In this document: piece after piece, positions 11,201 to 23,476 of the stretch
Layout of the letters: each line of letters begins with the position of its first letter
Position numbering within the stretch: the first letter of the stretch is position 1
From: Ascidia mentula
Lineage: Eukaryota > Chordata > Ascidiacea > Phlebobranchia > Ascidiidae
Assembly: GCA_947561715.1 (NCBI GenBank)
Contig: OX387202.1
Span: forward strand, 14,769,001 to 14,833,000
Direction: 5' to 3'
DNA: 64,000 nucleotides
Made by a program: the position numbers and the translations under genes
The notes under the pieces: generated by a model
The model's input: the letters and a program-made list of their open reading frames with translations, nothing else
Told to the model about the DNA's origin: nothing
The model's database searches: none

Positions 11201-13595
11201 GGGGCCAGTAATTGATAGTGTTGCCGACGTATGTAGCTTGTAGCTACATAAGGAGCGCAGGAAGGTAAATTAAGCCCGTTTCGCCGGACCATACAGGAAG
11301 CATCGAAATCCGATCCCTGACCCACATCTGCATTTAGTTTAATATTTACATTGGCCAAGTCGGCGCGCTGCTTTGTTACTCGACTTTCGGAAGGTCGCAT
11401 TGTATTACTCTTTATGACGTCACAAATTTATCGCGCGAGGCTACGAAGTTTTAGATGTTTAAGTAACTGCAAAAAACTACTGTATTACAAAAAAAATACA
11501 CATTCTCCTTATTTTTTTAAACGCATATCGTCTGTTTTTTCTCACCTTCTTGTCGTCATCGTAAACTGGGGGTATGAGCCGTTTGAAGGGGGTTCCACCG
11601 GCCCCCGCATAACTGTTCGCTTTATTGTTGCACGTCCCGTCTACGGTTGGGTACCTGCAGAATTTTTATCGTTGCAAGTATCGCCATACATTACCGTCAC
11701 AAGTTTGTTTAAAGGCATTGCATTCTGCTGCACTTTAACGAGAAATAATGCTGTAAAATTGTTTCAAAAAAAAGAACAAGAATGTGGCGTCACAGTAACG
11801 ACATATTCCAAATGTAGACATTTCATTGGGACAGTTGAATTAATCACTTCCATTTTAGCAACTTTACCTCTGTAAGATAATCACATTTTTGCGTCCCAAG
11901 GTGGAAATTACTGTTACTTTGCATGTGCAGAACACAAACTACTTTCGTTACCATATTACGCGTATATTGGTACGGATTTAACATACAAGGGCTCGTTAAA
12001 AGTTAAATGCTAACATATTTACACACATGGAAATCCATTACCTTAATCCGTCGCAATTCGGCTGCGGGAGATTCAAAATTACACATTCCCTCGTGGTCCG
12101 GATTGAAGTTTGGTGTGGGTCGCCTAAATCAAAGCAAAAAAAAACGGAATTCGCAATTTAGTTTCATAGCGCTTTGAATGCGTACTTATGTTCTCCAAGG
12201 GCATAAAATCACATTTTGCACCAAGCACCAGACTGCGGGCCTGCGTTATTTCGTTTCTAATTATTGGTGTTGTTTGCCTGTGTAGTTTTTAATAGATATC
12301 GTTTTCTTTTTCATTTTTAAGGCAGTAACAGACGTATAGGAGTTCGTCTGCCATTCGGTTTTGATACTTACACAAACACGCAACTCTCTCCTTCACTGCA
12401 TATTCAGCGGTAGGCAACCGAAAGAGCGCTGCGTTCCAGTTGACAAATTATTTCGAAATGTTAATTGACTTCGCGTGCCAAGACTAAATGCGCACACCAA
12501 AATATGGTGACCTTTTTTGTTCAGTGGTCACTGCTTCTAGACGTTGGAACACAAACCCAGACGAATGGTAAAAATTTGGATCTCATTAATCACGTTCCAG
12601 TAATAACCAACTCTCGACCCCAGCAGTGCTTGGCGATTTCTGCATGTTTTGTAACAATTTAACTTTTTTACGTGTATTATCAAACTATAAAGCTTTGCAC
12701 GTGATCTATCGATGGAGAATTTTACCCCTGTCCCTAAATGACGTAACCGGCAACGCCCATGTCCATTTCTCACAAATTGATATATATGGGGCTTTTCCAT
12801 CACGGTTTGTACGTGGAACGCAATGGGCCAAATACAACGTCCTGCTTCATTTACAACTAGGGTGTCGCACCAGTGTAAATCTTATAAATCGTGATTGTAC
12901 AAAGGTTGAGAATACCTGCGGCGCCTGGAAGTTCGTTACACCGCTTTTGGCAAACGCCAGCAGACAAGTTTATGGTAACGGAGTTTTTCACATAAAGTGT
13001 GCGGCATGCCACTGTGTCGCAATGTAAAGTTTACTGCAGACATGGCCACATAATAAGGTCTTGTCAGCGCAACTGTGACTTTCAACGATTTTGTCACCTA
13101 AAACAGAAAAGACTTTCACTTCGTGTAGAATTAACAGCCACCATTTACCATTTTATAGTGGTCCTGTCTGCGCAACTTGCTGTTAAAAACATCAATGGCT
13201 CTATTGCTTATCAGTAAAATACACTGCCTGAAAAACAGCGTTCAAGGTCGAGGTACAGTTATATGGCGCTTCGTGCGTACATGTCACACGGTGCAATTAA
13301 AGTATGAACAAAAAGGAAAAAAGTGTGCGAATTGACACCGTTAACCTTGCCGTCATTTTATTCGCGCATCAAGCGCTGCTACCGACTGTATTTCGTTACA
13401 CGGATATTCCCTAACAGGCAATAACCGCTTATTTGTTCCGCATTTAAAAACACATCTGCGCTTTCGGACGATGTCCTCAAAAGGTGATCAAAACATATAC
13501 GTACCCAATGTGCGAACCGTTGTCATGGATGACGTCATCGCCGTCATCGCCGCCATCGCGATAAAATAAAATGCAGACGCAATGTTTTGAATCAT
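2291..13595 (-). CDS. Secreted animal heme peroxidase with three C-terminal WxxW (Mucin2_WxxW/CILP) modules
   Basis: Exons in gene order: 13595-13505, 12123-12042, 11654-11546, 11165-11000, 10344-10093, 9845-9681, 9247-9073, 8599-8462, 8046-7846, 7503-7312, 6852-6692, 6245-6066, 5858-5746, 5291-about 5057 (donor uncertain; 5156 is the alternative), 4007-3856, 3794-3668, 3416-3248, 2486-2291. The product is about 935-967 residues. Exon 1 encodes a hydrophobic signal-like start. The peroxidase domain (about residues 58-637) shows YPTVDGTCNN, distal heme motif GQFITHDIAH (His140), the calcium-loop region AYIDGTVIYGS, Arg292 and Glu295 in DVRANENIGL, proximal His396 in RYGHSQV, and IQRGREHGL. Three cysteine-bearing WxxW modules follow. 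Each is split over two exons, as WTRW, WTGW and WSDW halves; the last two have clear HDYxVRFxCP halves, the first a doubtful one (exon 14). The family makes hypohalous acids or cross-links matrix proteins; the WxxW module is known from CILP and gel-forming mucins. I infer an extracellular, possibly tunic or mucus, role. A minus-strand poly(A) signal lies at 1893-1898. Confidence 0.88.
2967..3020. mobile_element. MITE fragment in the last intron of the peroxidase gene
   Basis: The stretch carries the family's core CAGCTGCACTGATGAGACC, then GGTCGAAACAGTGG and a CTGTCTGTAGCT terminus. It matches the right half of the copy at 47969-48119. The other half is not recognisable, so this is a truncated copy inside the intron between 2487 and 3247. 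Confidence 0.55.
4011..4412. repeat. Direct repeat pair (about 75 bp, 4011-4086 and 4338-4412)
   Basis: The two blocks share GGGTTTTACTACA, AAAAGTTTTTCTCAAGAAAG and TTGCATGTAG in the same order and orientation, with a few substitutions, about 327 bases apart. The left copy begins right beside the splice acceptor of peroxidase exon 15 (exon start 4007). On the gene strand its tail is therefore part of the region just upstream of that 3' splice site. It looks like a local segmental duplication within the intron. Confidence 0.7.
8128..8505. repeat. Tandem repeat derived from the end of peroxidase exon 8
   Basis: Units of about 108-121 bases start near 8223, 8331 and 8452, with a degenerate partial unit at 8128-8200. 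Each contains GGTGTTGTACC, then an ACGGTTGT(A/G)A(A/G)CTCGTT-like block. The rightmost unit overlaps the coding exon 8462-8599 and its splice donor, so the intronic units are diverged copies of that exon end, including the donor-like AAG|GTACAACA on the minus strand. A second donor-like GTACCTTAACGC motif (plus-strand view) also recurs in each unit. Confidence 0.75.
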
Positions 13596-14039
13596 TTTCG
13601 ACAATAAATTAACGAAAAGTTCATGCACGGAAAAACTGCAAAACACAGAAAAAAGTTAGATCGTTGTTCTCGTTCCGTTGTGCGGTTCAGACACGGAAAG
13701 TTACTTATTAGAATTCTAAAAGAACAATACCTTTTCAAGGTTAAAAAATGCGCATTGCGTAAATTTAAACAGAAAAGCAAATTAGCCACCAAAAGACGAT
13801 GCTAAAATTGGTGAAATGACTAAATCCGCCCTCGGGCACTTTTCTATGGTTAACAACCGGTAGTAATAAGTCTAACTATTCCAAAATACAAAACAAAAGC
13901 TCGTATCAGAATAAATACACCAAAACTCACAAAAAAAACGCAATAATTTCTACCCAAACTGGTCACAGTCTCTGCTCTAACTGACGCAATTTAAACCACT
14001 TGCTGCGTAAATTCAAACCTAACCTTTATCACTGCACGA

Positions 14040-14440
14040 AGCGCATATAAGATCCCACGAATTTTGCACCCGCATGCACTAACTGGTAAATGTTTGTCCT
14101 ATGCGCCATCGGTTCCCGCGTGATGATGCGGCCCGTAGGGGAACCGCACGGCTCTGCAGATAACCTGTGCGCCTGTAAGCCGATTGCGCACCGCGCAAGG
14201 TTGCGCGGGTTCAATTGTGTTATCAATAACCGACCTGACCTGCTACGTACAAGCTTAAATGCGCGCCCGCAACAATAGCAACATTTTTGCCGCGCTGCTT
14301 TCTGTACGCGTGTCGCAAAGCCCCCGACTTTGTCGCGAATACGCCGAGTTCTAAAGCATCGCGACGCGACGGCGGGCCGCTGTGATGGATGCGCCCGACA
14401 TCGTAAATAAACTTGAACAATTGTGACAACAGCAAAACAC
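14040..14440. promoter_or_regulatory. CpG-rich block upstream of the peroxidase gene
   Basis: This 400-base stretch is visibly richer in GC and CpG than its AT-rich surroundings, with dense CGCG, GCGC and GCGAC tracts. It lies about 450-850 bases upstream of the peroxidase start codon. No coding similarity was recognised. A promoter or enhancer element is one reading; an old non-coding RNA or transposon remnant is another. Confidence 0.35.
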
Positions 14441-17400
14441 CCGGTGCAATTAATATCTAATCCGGTAGACGTGTTACGGCGGGTTGGTTACGAGGCATCG
14501 GTCAAATGTGACAAACAGCATCAATATGGCAGCTCCGAAAGCATAACAAAGTGATTTCTAAGGTGTTTTAGGAAACCTGTTTGGACGATTTATAGAACGG
14601 CGTATTGATCTTAGGCCTTACAACATAATGTGAACATCATTTGCCATCGGTTTTAAACCTTTTGTGAACGTGTTTTTGTGAAATTTATAGATTCACCGAT
14701 CAATTTATATTAACTTATTATTTGTTTTAACGCATTCTGCATCATACAGTCAAAAAGCAAAACAGTTTTTAAACTTTGTCTTTAACGCCAGCTATACAAG
14801 CAAAAAGAAACAGGCAGCAGCTCAATTCATGTCGAACTTCACAATGTTGATTTACAAAACATTTATGCAAGGTATTACATCCAATCTTTCTTTCCAATCA
14901 GTTGTCTGAAACGTTATCAACAAGACTATCACCAAATATGACATGTCTGCCCTATACACATATTCTACTGTTCTGCGGAAAATGCATTTACTTGCATGGT
15001 AGATTTTTTGACTGATCTTTACTTTATTGTCTACAAGGCTTCGTGCACCTGCGGTTCCTTGTCTGTGTCCTACTGAAAAAGCTGATATCCCGTCTCGTGA
15101 TAACAGGCTTTAGGGCGCGATCGTTTCGGTCCACGCTTGCTTTGGTCGGTGATAAGAACGAGGCAAGGCAGGTGCATAAAATTGCTTACTGTTAGTTTCG
15201 TACATAGCTTGCTTTAAGCGAAATTGCTCCCAATAGATTGCGGACAATTTAAGTGACCGGCGCGTTTAAAGTTGTAACGTCAAGCGCACTTCCAGTAACT
15301 TCGAATCAGCGTGTTTTGAATTCGGAGTGTTTATGACGTAACAAACCACACCTCACTAAAATTGGAAAGTCGTAAAGTCAAATGGAGCCGTAATTGGCTA
15401 GCCATCACGTAAAGCATAACGATATGATATGTGCATTACGTCTGCAAGTATCTTGAAACACGCTGTTTTCGTTTCTAGCAAATACACAGCGGCTTTTGGC
15501 AAATAATTTCCAACGAAAACCGTCCAATTTTAATGAAAATTTTTGTTCTTTACGACATTTCGTGCGGTATTGTCCGTTTTGTAATATTTGTTTACATTCT
15601 CCTAAAAAAGTTAAAACGCATAGGGCCTGAACTTAAAATTAAAATACACAAGTATTTTTTATAATTTTATACAGCAGCAAATAATTTGTCGACCTCTGTA
15701 TAACCATGCTATAACCCTTCGCTCGGCAATTAACTTGCACCATTTAAGATTCAACTGCCCTCTCAACCATCGAACCTTCTGTTTATAAAGCCTGGCCATA
15801 TGACAACACCATGCCTCCTTTTTCCTTTGTTCTTGTCCACGACGCCTCTTGCGCTTACACCATAGTATTCAAATCACAGTTAGCGCTACAAATAGTTCCG
15901 TTAATTCGTTGGAAACACCCGCTACTTGCAGCACGTTATTTCAACCTTTTTATTTGGAATTGATGGCGCAATAAAAATCAAAAACCAAGTCTTGTTCGAA
16001 AAACGTTTCATGACAAAAGTTATTGCATGGTGTGACTTGGTTTCAGTTAGGTGTATATTGACTGTGCATGTTGGAGACATGAGATAAAAGTTATTGATGT
16101 CATTTTCGTTCATTTGAGGCGGTTAAACTTATTACAAATGATGATTTGCAAAACAGTAGAACTCCGTGGGGATACACCTTACCAAAATCGCTTTGTGAAG
16201 GTTCCCACACTCATAAGCAATACGTCACACAGGGATCATGACAATAAAAACAAACATAAAATAAAGCAGCGTCGAGTTTTTCGAACACAAATTTAATTTT
16301 TAGAAACACGGTTGCAACTGCTTTGCAGAAAGTATATATTCGCACAGGGAATGAGGTGTATTTCAGGGGTACCCAAAACTTTTGTGCTATAATATACAGG
16401 CCGGTTTTAACAGAGGCACAGTTTCCATGAACCAGCAGCAGATATATTGCCGAAAGCTTGGCAGCATATTATGTCCTTTTTTCGGATCGCGGCCAGGTGA
16501 CTTAGATTACATTTACTTGTAACAGTTAACCGCGTTTTAAACGTGGCGAATTTTCACTCTTCAGTGTAATTTACCATCCTACGAATAACATGAACACAAC
16601 GAAGGCAACATAATGATGACATTTCGGAAACACCCCGGGCTGTTCTTATTATTTTTGTGGCGAGGACGCCATTCGAAACTGCCTTTCTCCTCTATTTGTT
16701 TTGGGGTCTTTTATTGGTCGTGACGTCACACTATGTAAATGCGATAAAAATTGCTTGAATGTTGAAATATGGGAATGGGCAACGTTTGTGGTTTTACATA
16801 AAGTATTGAGAAGGATTTAATCACGTGTTTCGTTTCCATACATTGATTGATCGTATACGAATTTCTGACGATTAAATTCACATTTGTGCAAAGAAGATGC
16901 AAAATCGTCCCAGAATTTTTAATTTCGACGTATTTCAGGATCCCAGGACTGTCACAAGTCGGAAAAACGTCGCAACAGTGATTCTAAACCTTTTTAATGA
17001 CATAGTACAGATATATTTCTGGTAAAATTACATGCATTTCATCGCTTTTAGCGTTCTTGTGCATATTGTTCATCTATACTTAGGCTACATGACAAGCTTA
17101 AAAACTACGCCAACAAAGGCCCAATGAAATAACAAGAAATACTAAACAATCACAATATGATGGTTCCGCTTCAAATTTATCTATTAAGTGCAATGTTATT
17201 GACGGTATGGTATAAATAATATTTCAAATACAAATCTCCAGAGTAAATTTGTCAAAAAACACATTGCGCTCAAAGGTTTGGATGTTGTTCGTATAGTGTC
17301 CATAGATATCACTGGTATATCAATTTTGTATTGCTTTGATTAACAATGAAGGATTTGCGTGGTAATGGTGACATGCAATGTGTTTGACATACAAGTTTTT

Positions 17401-18490
17401 GCATCACACTCTAGTATTTGTAACGATGGAGACCTTCAAAAGGCATTTACAATTGTTTCTAGAGGTTCCCAAATAATTCGTCGTTTCAATGTTAGGTGCC
17501 GCAAACTATTTTGGTTCGAAACAGTTTTGTTTCTATAACAAACCGCATATCATTTCAGCTGTTGCAATGACAAAAAAACGAATTATTGTGTACGCAAGCG
17601 AATTCGTCCTAAAAATAGTCACCATTTTTCGGGTGAGTCGCCATAGCATTTTGTCAGAGATGAGTGCGTCACCGATTTAAGAAAGTTGGGAACGTGGTAT
17701 TAGTTAACGTAATTGCGATACGTTTATGCTCGAATGAAGTGAGGCCAATATAGCAAAACACAAACAGCTTCATAGTTACCACTGGAAATAGCTATCGGCG
17801 TTTTCTGTAATACATCGCAATAGCATTCAAAAAATTCGACGAACTTTGCGAAAAACAATGTGGATAAGGAGCATTAATGCTCGCCGGCGTTCGATTACAT
17901 GTGTGTAAGTGTGTAAGCACATCAAGCGGTTTTTTAAGTTTTCCGTAGGTTTCCTCAAGATACACCGGTCGTGACCAGGGCCCCGGAAGGTTGAGATTTT
18001 GGTACAATCACGTACACACGGCACACAAAATACCGCCAAAGTGTCACAAAGCCAATATGCAAACAAGCACGTGGTTGCAAGGCCGCCTTTGTAATTGCTA
18101 CTCTTGTGGGCAAATCAGATAACAGTCGCACGAACTTTTGAATTCTGCGGAATGTTTTGCAAAATATCTACCGCTCAAATGCATCTAACATGACAAGTTG
18201 CAAAACAAGTTCTGAAATTCTGTTAGCGCTTCTCTGTACAGGCAATAACAGCTTACATCTCTGTAACCGTGTGCTATAAGAGCAAATGCGGCAACTTCGC
18301 CAAATTGTTGCTGATTAGGCTCTAGTTTTTTAAAAAAATCGGCCTGTAATCAAATACGTTTGTGGCGACATCGGTCGTGCCACTTATAATACAGAAACGA
18401 CTTTTTTTCCACCCAAACTTTTTTAACCAATGTAATTAGCATATATTGCGGCGTTTGCTTTCCCACTTTCGTGCCTAATTTAGGCTTTAA

Positions 18491-18627
18491 ATCAATTTAC
18501 GGGTGCGGGCCGGGTTTAAGCAGAGTTCGGGTCAACACATTCGGGTTCGGGCCTAAAATGTTGGACCCTATTACAACTTGTGTAGGCCCGAACCCTGCTT
18601 AAACCCGGCCCGAACCCGTAAATTAAT
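18491..18627. repeat. Foldback element with 43-bp inverted arms
   Basis: The left arm 18491-18533 (core GGGCCGGGTTTAAGCAGAGT) and right arm 18585-18627 (core CCTGCTTAAACCCGGCCCG) are reverse complements with about four mismatches over 43 positions, separated by a 51-base loop. The arms are GC-rich in an AT-rich setting. A short TTGGACCCTAT word occurs once in the loop and again just right of the element. It is probably a foldback-type MITE; a transcript across it would form a long hairpin. Confidence 0.7.
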
Positions 18628-19302
18628 TTAATGTGTTGGACCCTATATACAAAAAATTCTCTTCGGGGCGGAATTGTTTCTGGCGTCGCACAATCTTTCG
18701 GTAATTTTCTACAGCTTTGCAAGGTACTTTTGCTCCTTCAATTCGACATACCTTAAAGACAGAGCAACGAAAAATGTTTAAATATAGCTTTGACAAAATG
18801 CTGCACTCCGCATTTTTGCAACCAAGACAGTTTGTCCTCGTTCAAAGCAAATTAACACACCGTAGGCAAATGCCGGTACCGCCAGGAACAGGTTGCAACT
18901 GGTTCAAGATTAATTATCGCAGCCCACGCGATCCCACAAAATATACAGACATGTCACGTGCGTGCTCCTCAAATAAACTAACAACAGGAAAATCCTGCTA
19001 CTGCTAATTACCGGGTGATATCCTGCGAGAGTCGGCAAAAAGCTTAGCAGGTAGATTCCAAGTTTCGCAGGACTTTCCGAAGAATTTATGCTTTGTTTTT
19101 CTAAACTTGCAACTTCGTGTGTGTAGGCGTCGAAGACCTATAAATTCTTTCACGATTTTCACGTAAAAGACTTATAAGCAGTACAAAATGGCTACTGGTG
19201 TATCGTACTTAACAAAAGTGACCTAATCACCGCAAATACGTCTGTTTAATATAGTTGGGCATCGCAAGTTCAATATTATACGAATTATGTATTCGTTTAG
19301 CA

Positions 19303-19455
19303 CTGGGTTTTTCAACTGGGGCCCCCCTCCCCTGATCTAAGGGTCCACAGTGACCTATCGAAGGGACTTTCCAAAATGTCTTGTCGGTAATGGGGGCCAA
19401 CAGAGTTTAAAAAGGTGGCCACGGATCCATGGACCCAACGAGTTAAGAAACACTG
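19303..19455. mobile_element. hAT-like MITE
   Basis: A roughly 153-base insertion whose ends resemble the hAT-type terminal pattern: left CTGGGTTTTTCAACTGG, right TTAAGAAACACTG. It is flanked by near-identical 8-base target duplications GTTTAGCA (19295-19302) and GTCTAGCA (19456-19463). It has no coding capacity. Confidence 0.6.
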
Positions 19456-22161
19456 GTCTAGCATATCATACTTCCAAGCTAGCCGCTCAGATATTGCAGT
19501 GATTAAAACCACGTACCATTAAAATGTCAACAGATAAGTGCGTATAAGTGTATTCGTTTCCATAAAAGTCAATACTGTATGTGTGCGTCGGTATAAACTT
19601 TTGTTAGAAGTTATTGCGTTATGTAAACGAAAATTGCGCATATTTTTGCCTGAGTTCCATGCAGCTTTTGAAACAGCGGCCAATAAATCGAATGTGATGC
19701 AATGTTGCGAATGGTTGTCCAGAAGAACCGAAAACAAATTAAATCTCCCCTCGTTTGGCCGCCGATGTAGAAGCAAAACTAATCGAATTTTGGGAATATT
19801 TATTGCTTATTTTTGATGCCGTCTTGCGGTTTGAACTAAATCAAGGGATTTGCTTACGAAAGTTGATCACGCACTTAGGGCCATATGCGGACGCAATAGT
19901 GCACTTAGTCAAATTTTAAAGAAAAAACTTCTGTATAAAATCGAACTAACAATTACACTTGGTAGCGAAACACGACGCGCGACATGCGACGTCTGTCCGC
20001 GCTGTAAAAATAACGCTGAATACCATCACGAACTCCTGATTTGTGTATTCATTAACTTGGGAAACCTATCCTAATTTGAAAGCAATTAACTTTGCAATGG
20101 TATAAATATCTGGCCTCTGTACATACTCAAATGACTGCATTATTTTGCAGCAATAAGTCACTGTTTGGTTTAGTGAATGTACCGGTATAGCCCATTGAAA
20201 GATATCAAAAGTAAGCATGCAAATTTCAATGAATTCTGTTACAAAGCCTCAGTTTCGTGTTTGCATACCTACTATATTAAGTTACATAATAATTTAATAA
20301 CTTGCCTTGAAGGCGGCGCACATATTACGTCACAAAATGGCAAACAACCGAATGGCGGTAATTGCTTTCAAAATGTTCGTGCTTTATCACCTGTTTGTCC
20401 CGTAATAATTGCTATAGTTACGTAACAGTAGAACAAGAACATACGTTATGGAGCTTGCAATCGGTTACTCATCATTTTCGTGACATCACATCACATGGCG
20501 TGATGCAGCATGATGATAGTGCCATAAACGTTTTTATTAAATTTGTCTAGAATTAGGTTGACCGGGGTCAAATCTTGATCCTTTCTTAGGTTTTAATTAG
20601 TGGTATAACTTATTCGTAAGCATATGGTTTATGTCTCGTGCTGTGTGCGAAAGGTCATGAATGGTCATTTTGGTCATTTTGCAAAAAAATCCTCGACTTC
20701 CCTATACGTTAATAACTTTTTTCTGCAAGAAATCCACCGCACTCTTTTCGGGTCATTAACCTGGTTTGTGTTCAAGTAAAGTATGCCGGCCTGCGCAACC
20801 CTAAAAACAGATTTAATCAAATCAAATCATGTTAATTTTGCGAAAAAAAGCAACTACGCAGATGAACAATATACAAAGAAATAAAATGGCATGGGCACCA
20901 ATCAAACCACAAAGATTTTTAAGTCATGCGCCCATGTAAAGTGATATCCTTATGGAGAATCACCGTCTGCCGTAGGATCGCAGCCAGTCGCACTGGGAGG
21001 TGATGGGTTGCGACAGGTTTCATGTGACGGAAGGTGGCCACCCGGCCGTGCTGGCCAAAGCAAAACCGATCGAAACGCAAACGCCAATTAACTCGGTTCT
21101 CAGAACGTTTCCTTTGATCCACATCAACAGACCTTAAACGTCTCGAGGACAATCCAATCGTGGTCAAAAGCAAATCGATGGTTAATATGTTTCACTTGGC
21201 TGGAATACGAAACCTACCCATTTGCTGTGGTGAAAGTAAACAAGAACGTCCTTCGGTAAAAGAATTCTTGCCGGAACCGCGCCCCAGTGTGAATTCAGTG
21301 GCTGGGGTGTCGCAAATAGATTTAAACTTAATTCTCTTTTTTGGCCCTCTTTTTAAAAAAGACTGACTTTTTTAATCAAAAGATATGAGAAACTTAACTT
21401 TGGAAAATTTATTCACTTATTTGAGACATCTCGCCCAGCATACGAAATCACAATGGTTTCTTTTTCCGTGTAAATTCAACCTTTACGGTAAGATTTTTTT
21501 TTGCTATTACCAGTTGTCGTGTACGACTAAAAAGCGAAATGAAAAATTCAGCACTGTTCAGATCGTCGTGCAATTCTCCGAAATTGTCACACGACCCTAA
21601 AGACCTTGTGGTAATTTGCAAGACACAATACGTTTAGTTGATCCTTGATTTGTCTCCGGACTTTGTACGTGAGGTTGCCACACCTCCACAGTTAGTATCA
21701 ACCGGATTGGAGGCCGGCTCGACATTACTGTGATAGAACATTGTTAAGCACACGACACCGCCGCTGGCTTTGGAAAGACTATGCTAATAAAGAAAATATG
21801 TAGATGAACCAATAGATAGTTTGTTACCTTTTTTCTGGTAATGTTGTGATATAAATACTTGCCCCAATGCTGGGGTTGCCAAAATGTAGAAGAGATGCAA
21901 GAATATTTAAGCCTTTATATGCAGCAAGTGCAATAAATTTTTGTGGTGATATTTTGTAGAATAAAAGATTTATTTCCAAAGAAAAACAAACAAGGACAAC
22001 ACATAGCACCTTCATGATACAAACAGGAATATCATTGCACAACATAACTATTCACAACACACACAATATTTAACAAAAAGCCCCTTTTCTAAAAATGTGC
22101 ACAAGAGGGCAAGTTAAGCTGTCATGAATTTCTGCATGGCAAAATACAACATAAAAATGAT

Positions 22162-23476
22162 TTAGGCAACTTTTAGAAAATCAGGGTATAAAGCAGTTTG
22201 GCAGTGCTTGGGCCACATTTGTCTGTATGTCGTGTTAAAATATACATATGCCCAAAACACGGCAGGAATTAAAACAATTAATGAAGCCATGATGAGGAAC
22301 TTTGATGTGGCAGTCCTGAACGACAAAACAGTTATTTAATTAAAATGCAAAAACATAATGCAATGGAAACTTGCCTGGTTGATCCATGCATAAAGCCAGA
22401 CCACAAAGTTACAATAAGCAGACCTCCAAACTCTCTGCAATGACAACAAACAGATGTTTAAGCACTGCTTTGAAAATATCAATAGTTGTGCAGGCAAGTT
22501 CTGGGAGAAAATACCCAACTTTACAAAAATTTTGTTGCAAAGCTCATGGGATGTTGTATCAATTTTACTGTGACCTTAATGATAATGTAAGTCATTGGTT
22601 TTCAAACATTTTCTCTTGCGACACACAAAAGATTTACCATACTGCAATGAACCAGTAATAAATATACCAATGCCAGAGTGGTTTATTCTTAAGTTTGCTA
22701 ATTTCAGTCACAGAAGGCCATCTTAACTTATTATTTGCCTCCACTTCTTCGTAAAAATTGTTGCATGAACATCCTTTTTATAACGATGCACCAGGGTATA
22801 CAATTTGAGAATCATTGGTGTAAGCAATCCAAATGAATCAAAGATATACTGCTGAATGTTTTCAGATACCAACCTTCCTGCTTCATTGTGAATTATCCAG
22901 TTCACAAAATTATCTTTAAACTTGTAGTCCAAGTCAAGTATGATCCCTCCAAAAATGCAATAACCAACAATGATCATTTCATTCAGTTGCTTGACAAACT
23001 TGTGCTCTGAAACACAACACTTAGTTAGATGGAACAGAGTTCTGGATTGAGAGTTAAATAAAAAATGTATACTTCTTCAATGAAACAAAACAAATTAAGA
23101 CATACAAAACTTGAGTGGTTGACAGATACCATGGTAACAAACACTAATTGGTTAAAAAAGATCATGGGTATATGCATTACCTGTAAATATGGGGTTTATG
23201 GAAGTTGCCAAAGATAGAAATGCTGGGAGAAGATAAACAGGCTATATAAGATAAAATAAGAAAAATCAATTCTTTCAGCAGCAGAAAAAACAAGCATTTA
23301 AAATACTTACAATCCAAATGTGTGGATCGGGGTCATTTTTCTACAAAACAATGGCATGTGAAGATCTTATTAATTGCAATTAAATAACTATTACGTATAT
23401 GTTACCTTACCTGGACATAAGCAGACAAACAGAAGTACAAGGCACCAAGAAAGTGTATAAACTGGAAAAGAGTCAT
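22162..23476 (-). CDS. TMEM220: Transmembrane protein 220 (TMEM220)
   Basis: Exons in gene order: 23476-23411, 23340-23311, 23241-23181, 23006-22874, 22434-22375, 22315-22162, giving 167 residues (vertebrate TMEM220 is about 160). The start MTLFQFIHFLGALYFCLSAY is followed by QKNDPDPHIW, matching the family's Q-x-N-D-P-D block, then LLPAFLSLATSINP, NEAGREFGGLLIVTLW and the tail YRQMWPKHCQTAL, which corresponds to the vertebrate W-P-x-H-C-x-T end. Several hydrophobic segments fit a small multi-pass membrane protein of unknown biochemical role. Intron 5 (22316-22374) has a GC donor (AG|GCAAGT). The gene is divergent from the kinesin gene, with 717 bases between start codons. A minus-strand poly(A) signal is at 21969-21974. 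Confidence 0.9.

Larger units (their letters stand above)
13596..22161. other. Long intergenic region with no supported gene
   Basis: About 8.5 kb between the peroxidase start and the TMEM220 stop. I found no chain of exons with recognisable protein similarity on either strand, and no tRNA-like or rRNA sequence. It holds the peroxidase promoter at its left end, a CpG-rich block (14040-14440), a 43-bp-arm foldback (18491-18627) and a hAT-like MITE (19303-19455). TMEM220 3' UTR lies at its right end, with a minus-strand AATAAA at 21969-21974. The 84-codon minus-strand frame at 20919-21173 is unexplained. Confidence 0.6.

Noticed and set aside
11351-11875. 174-codon plus-strand open frame
   Set aside because: It is antisense to peroxidase exon 3 (11546-11654) and its introns. 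Its protein has no recognisable domain.
12371-12440. Possible additional 5' peroxidase exon
   Set aside because: Exon 1 (91 bases) and exon 2 (82 bases) already join in phase into the conserved YPTVDGTC segment. The candidate frame has an early stop.
14160-14230. Possible tRNA around GGTTGCGCGGGTTCAATTG
   Set aside because: The T-arm-like GGGTTCAATTG is not paired correctly and no acceptor or D stem can be built around it.
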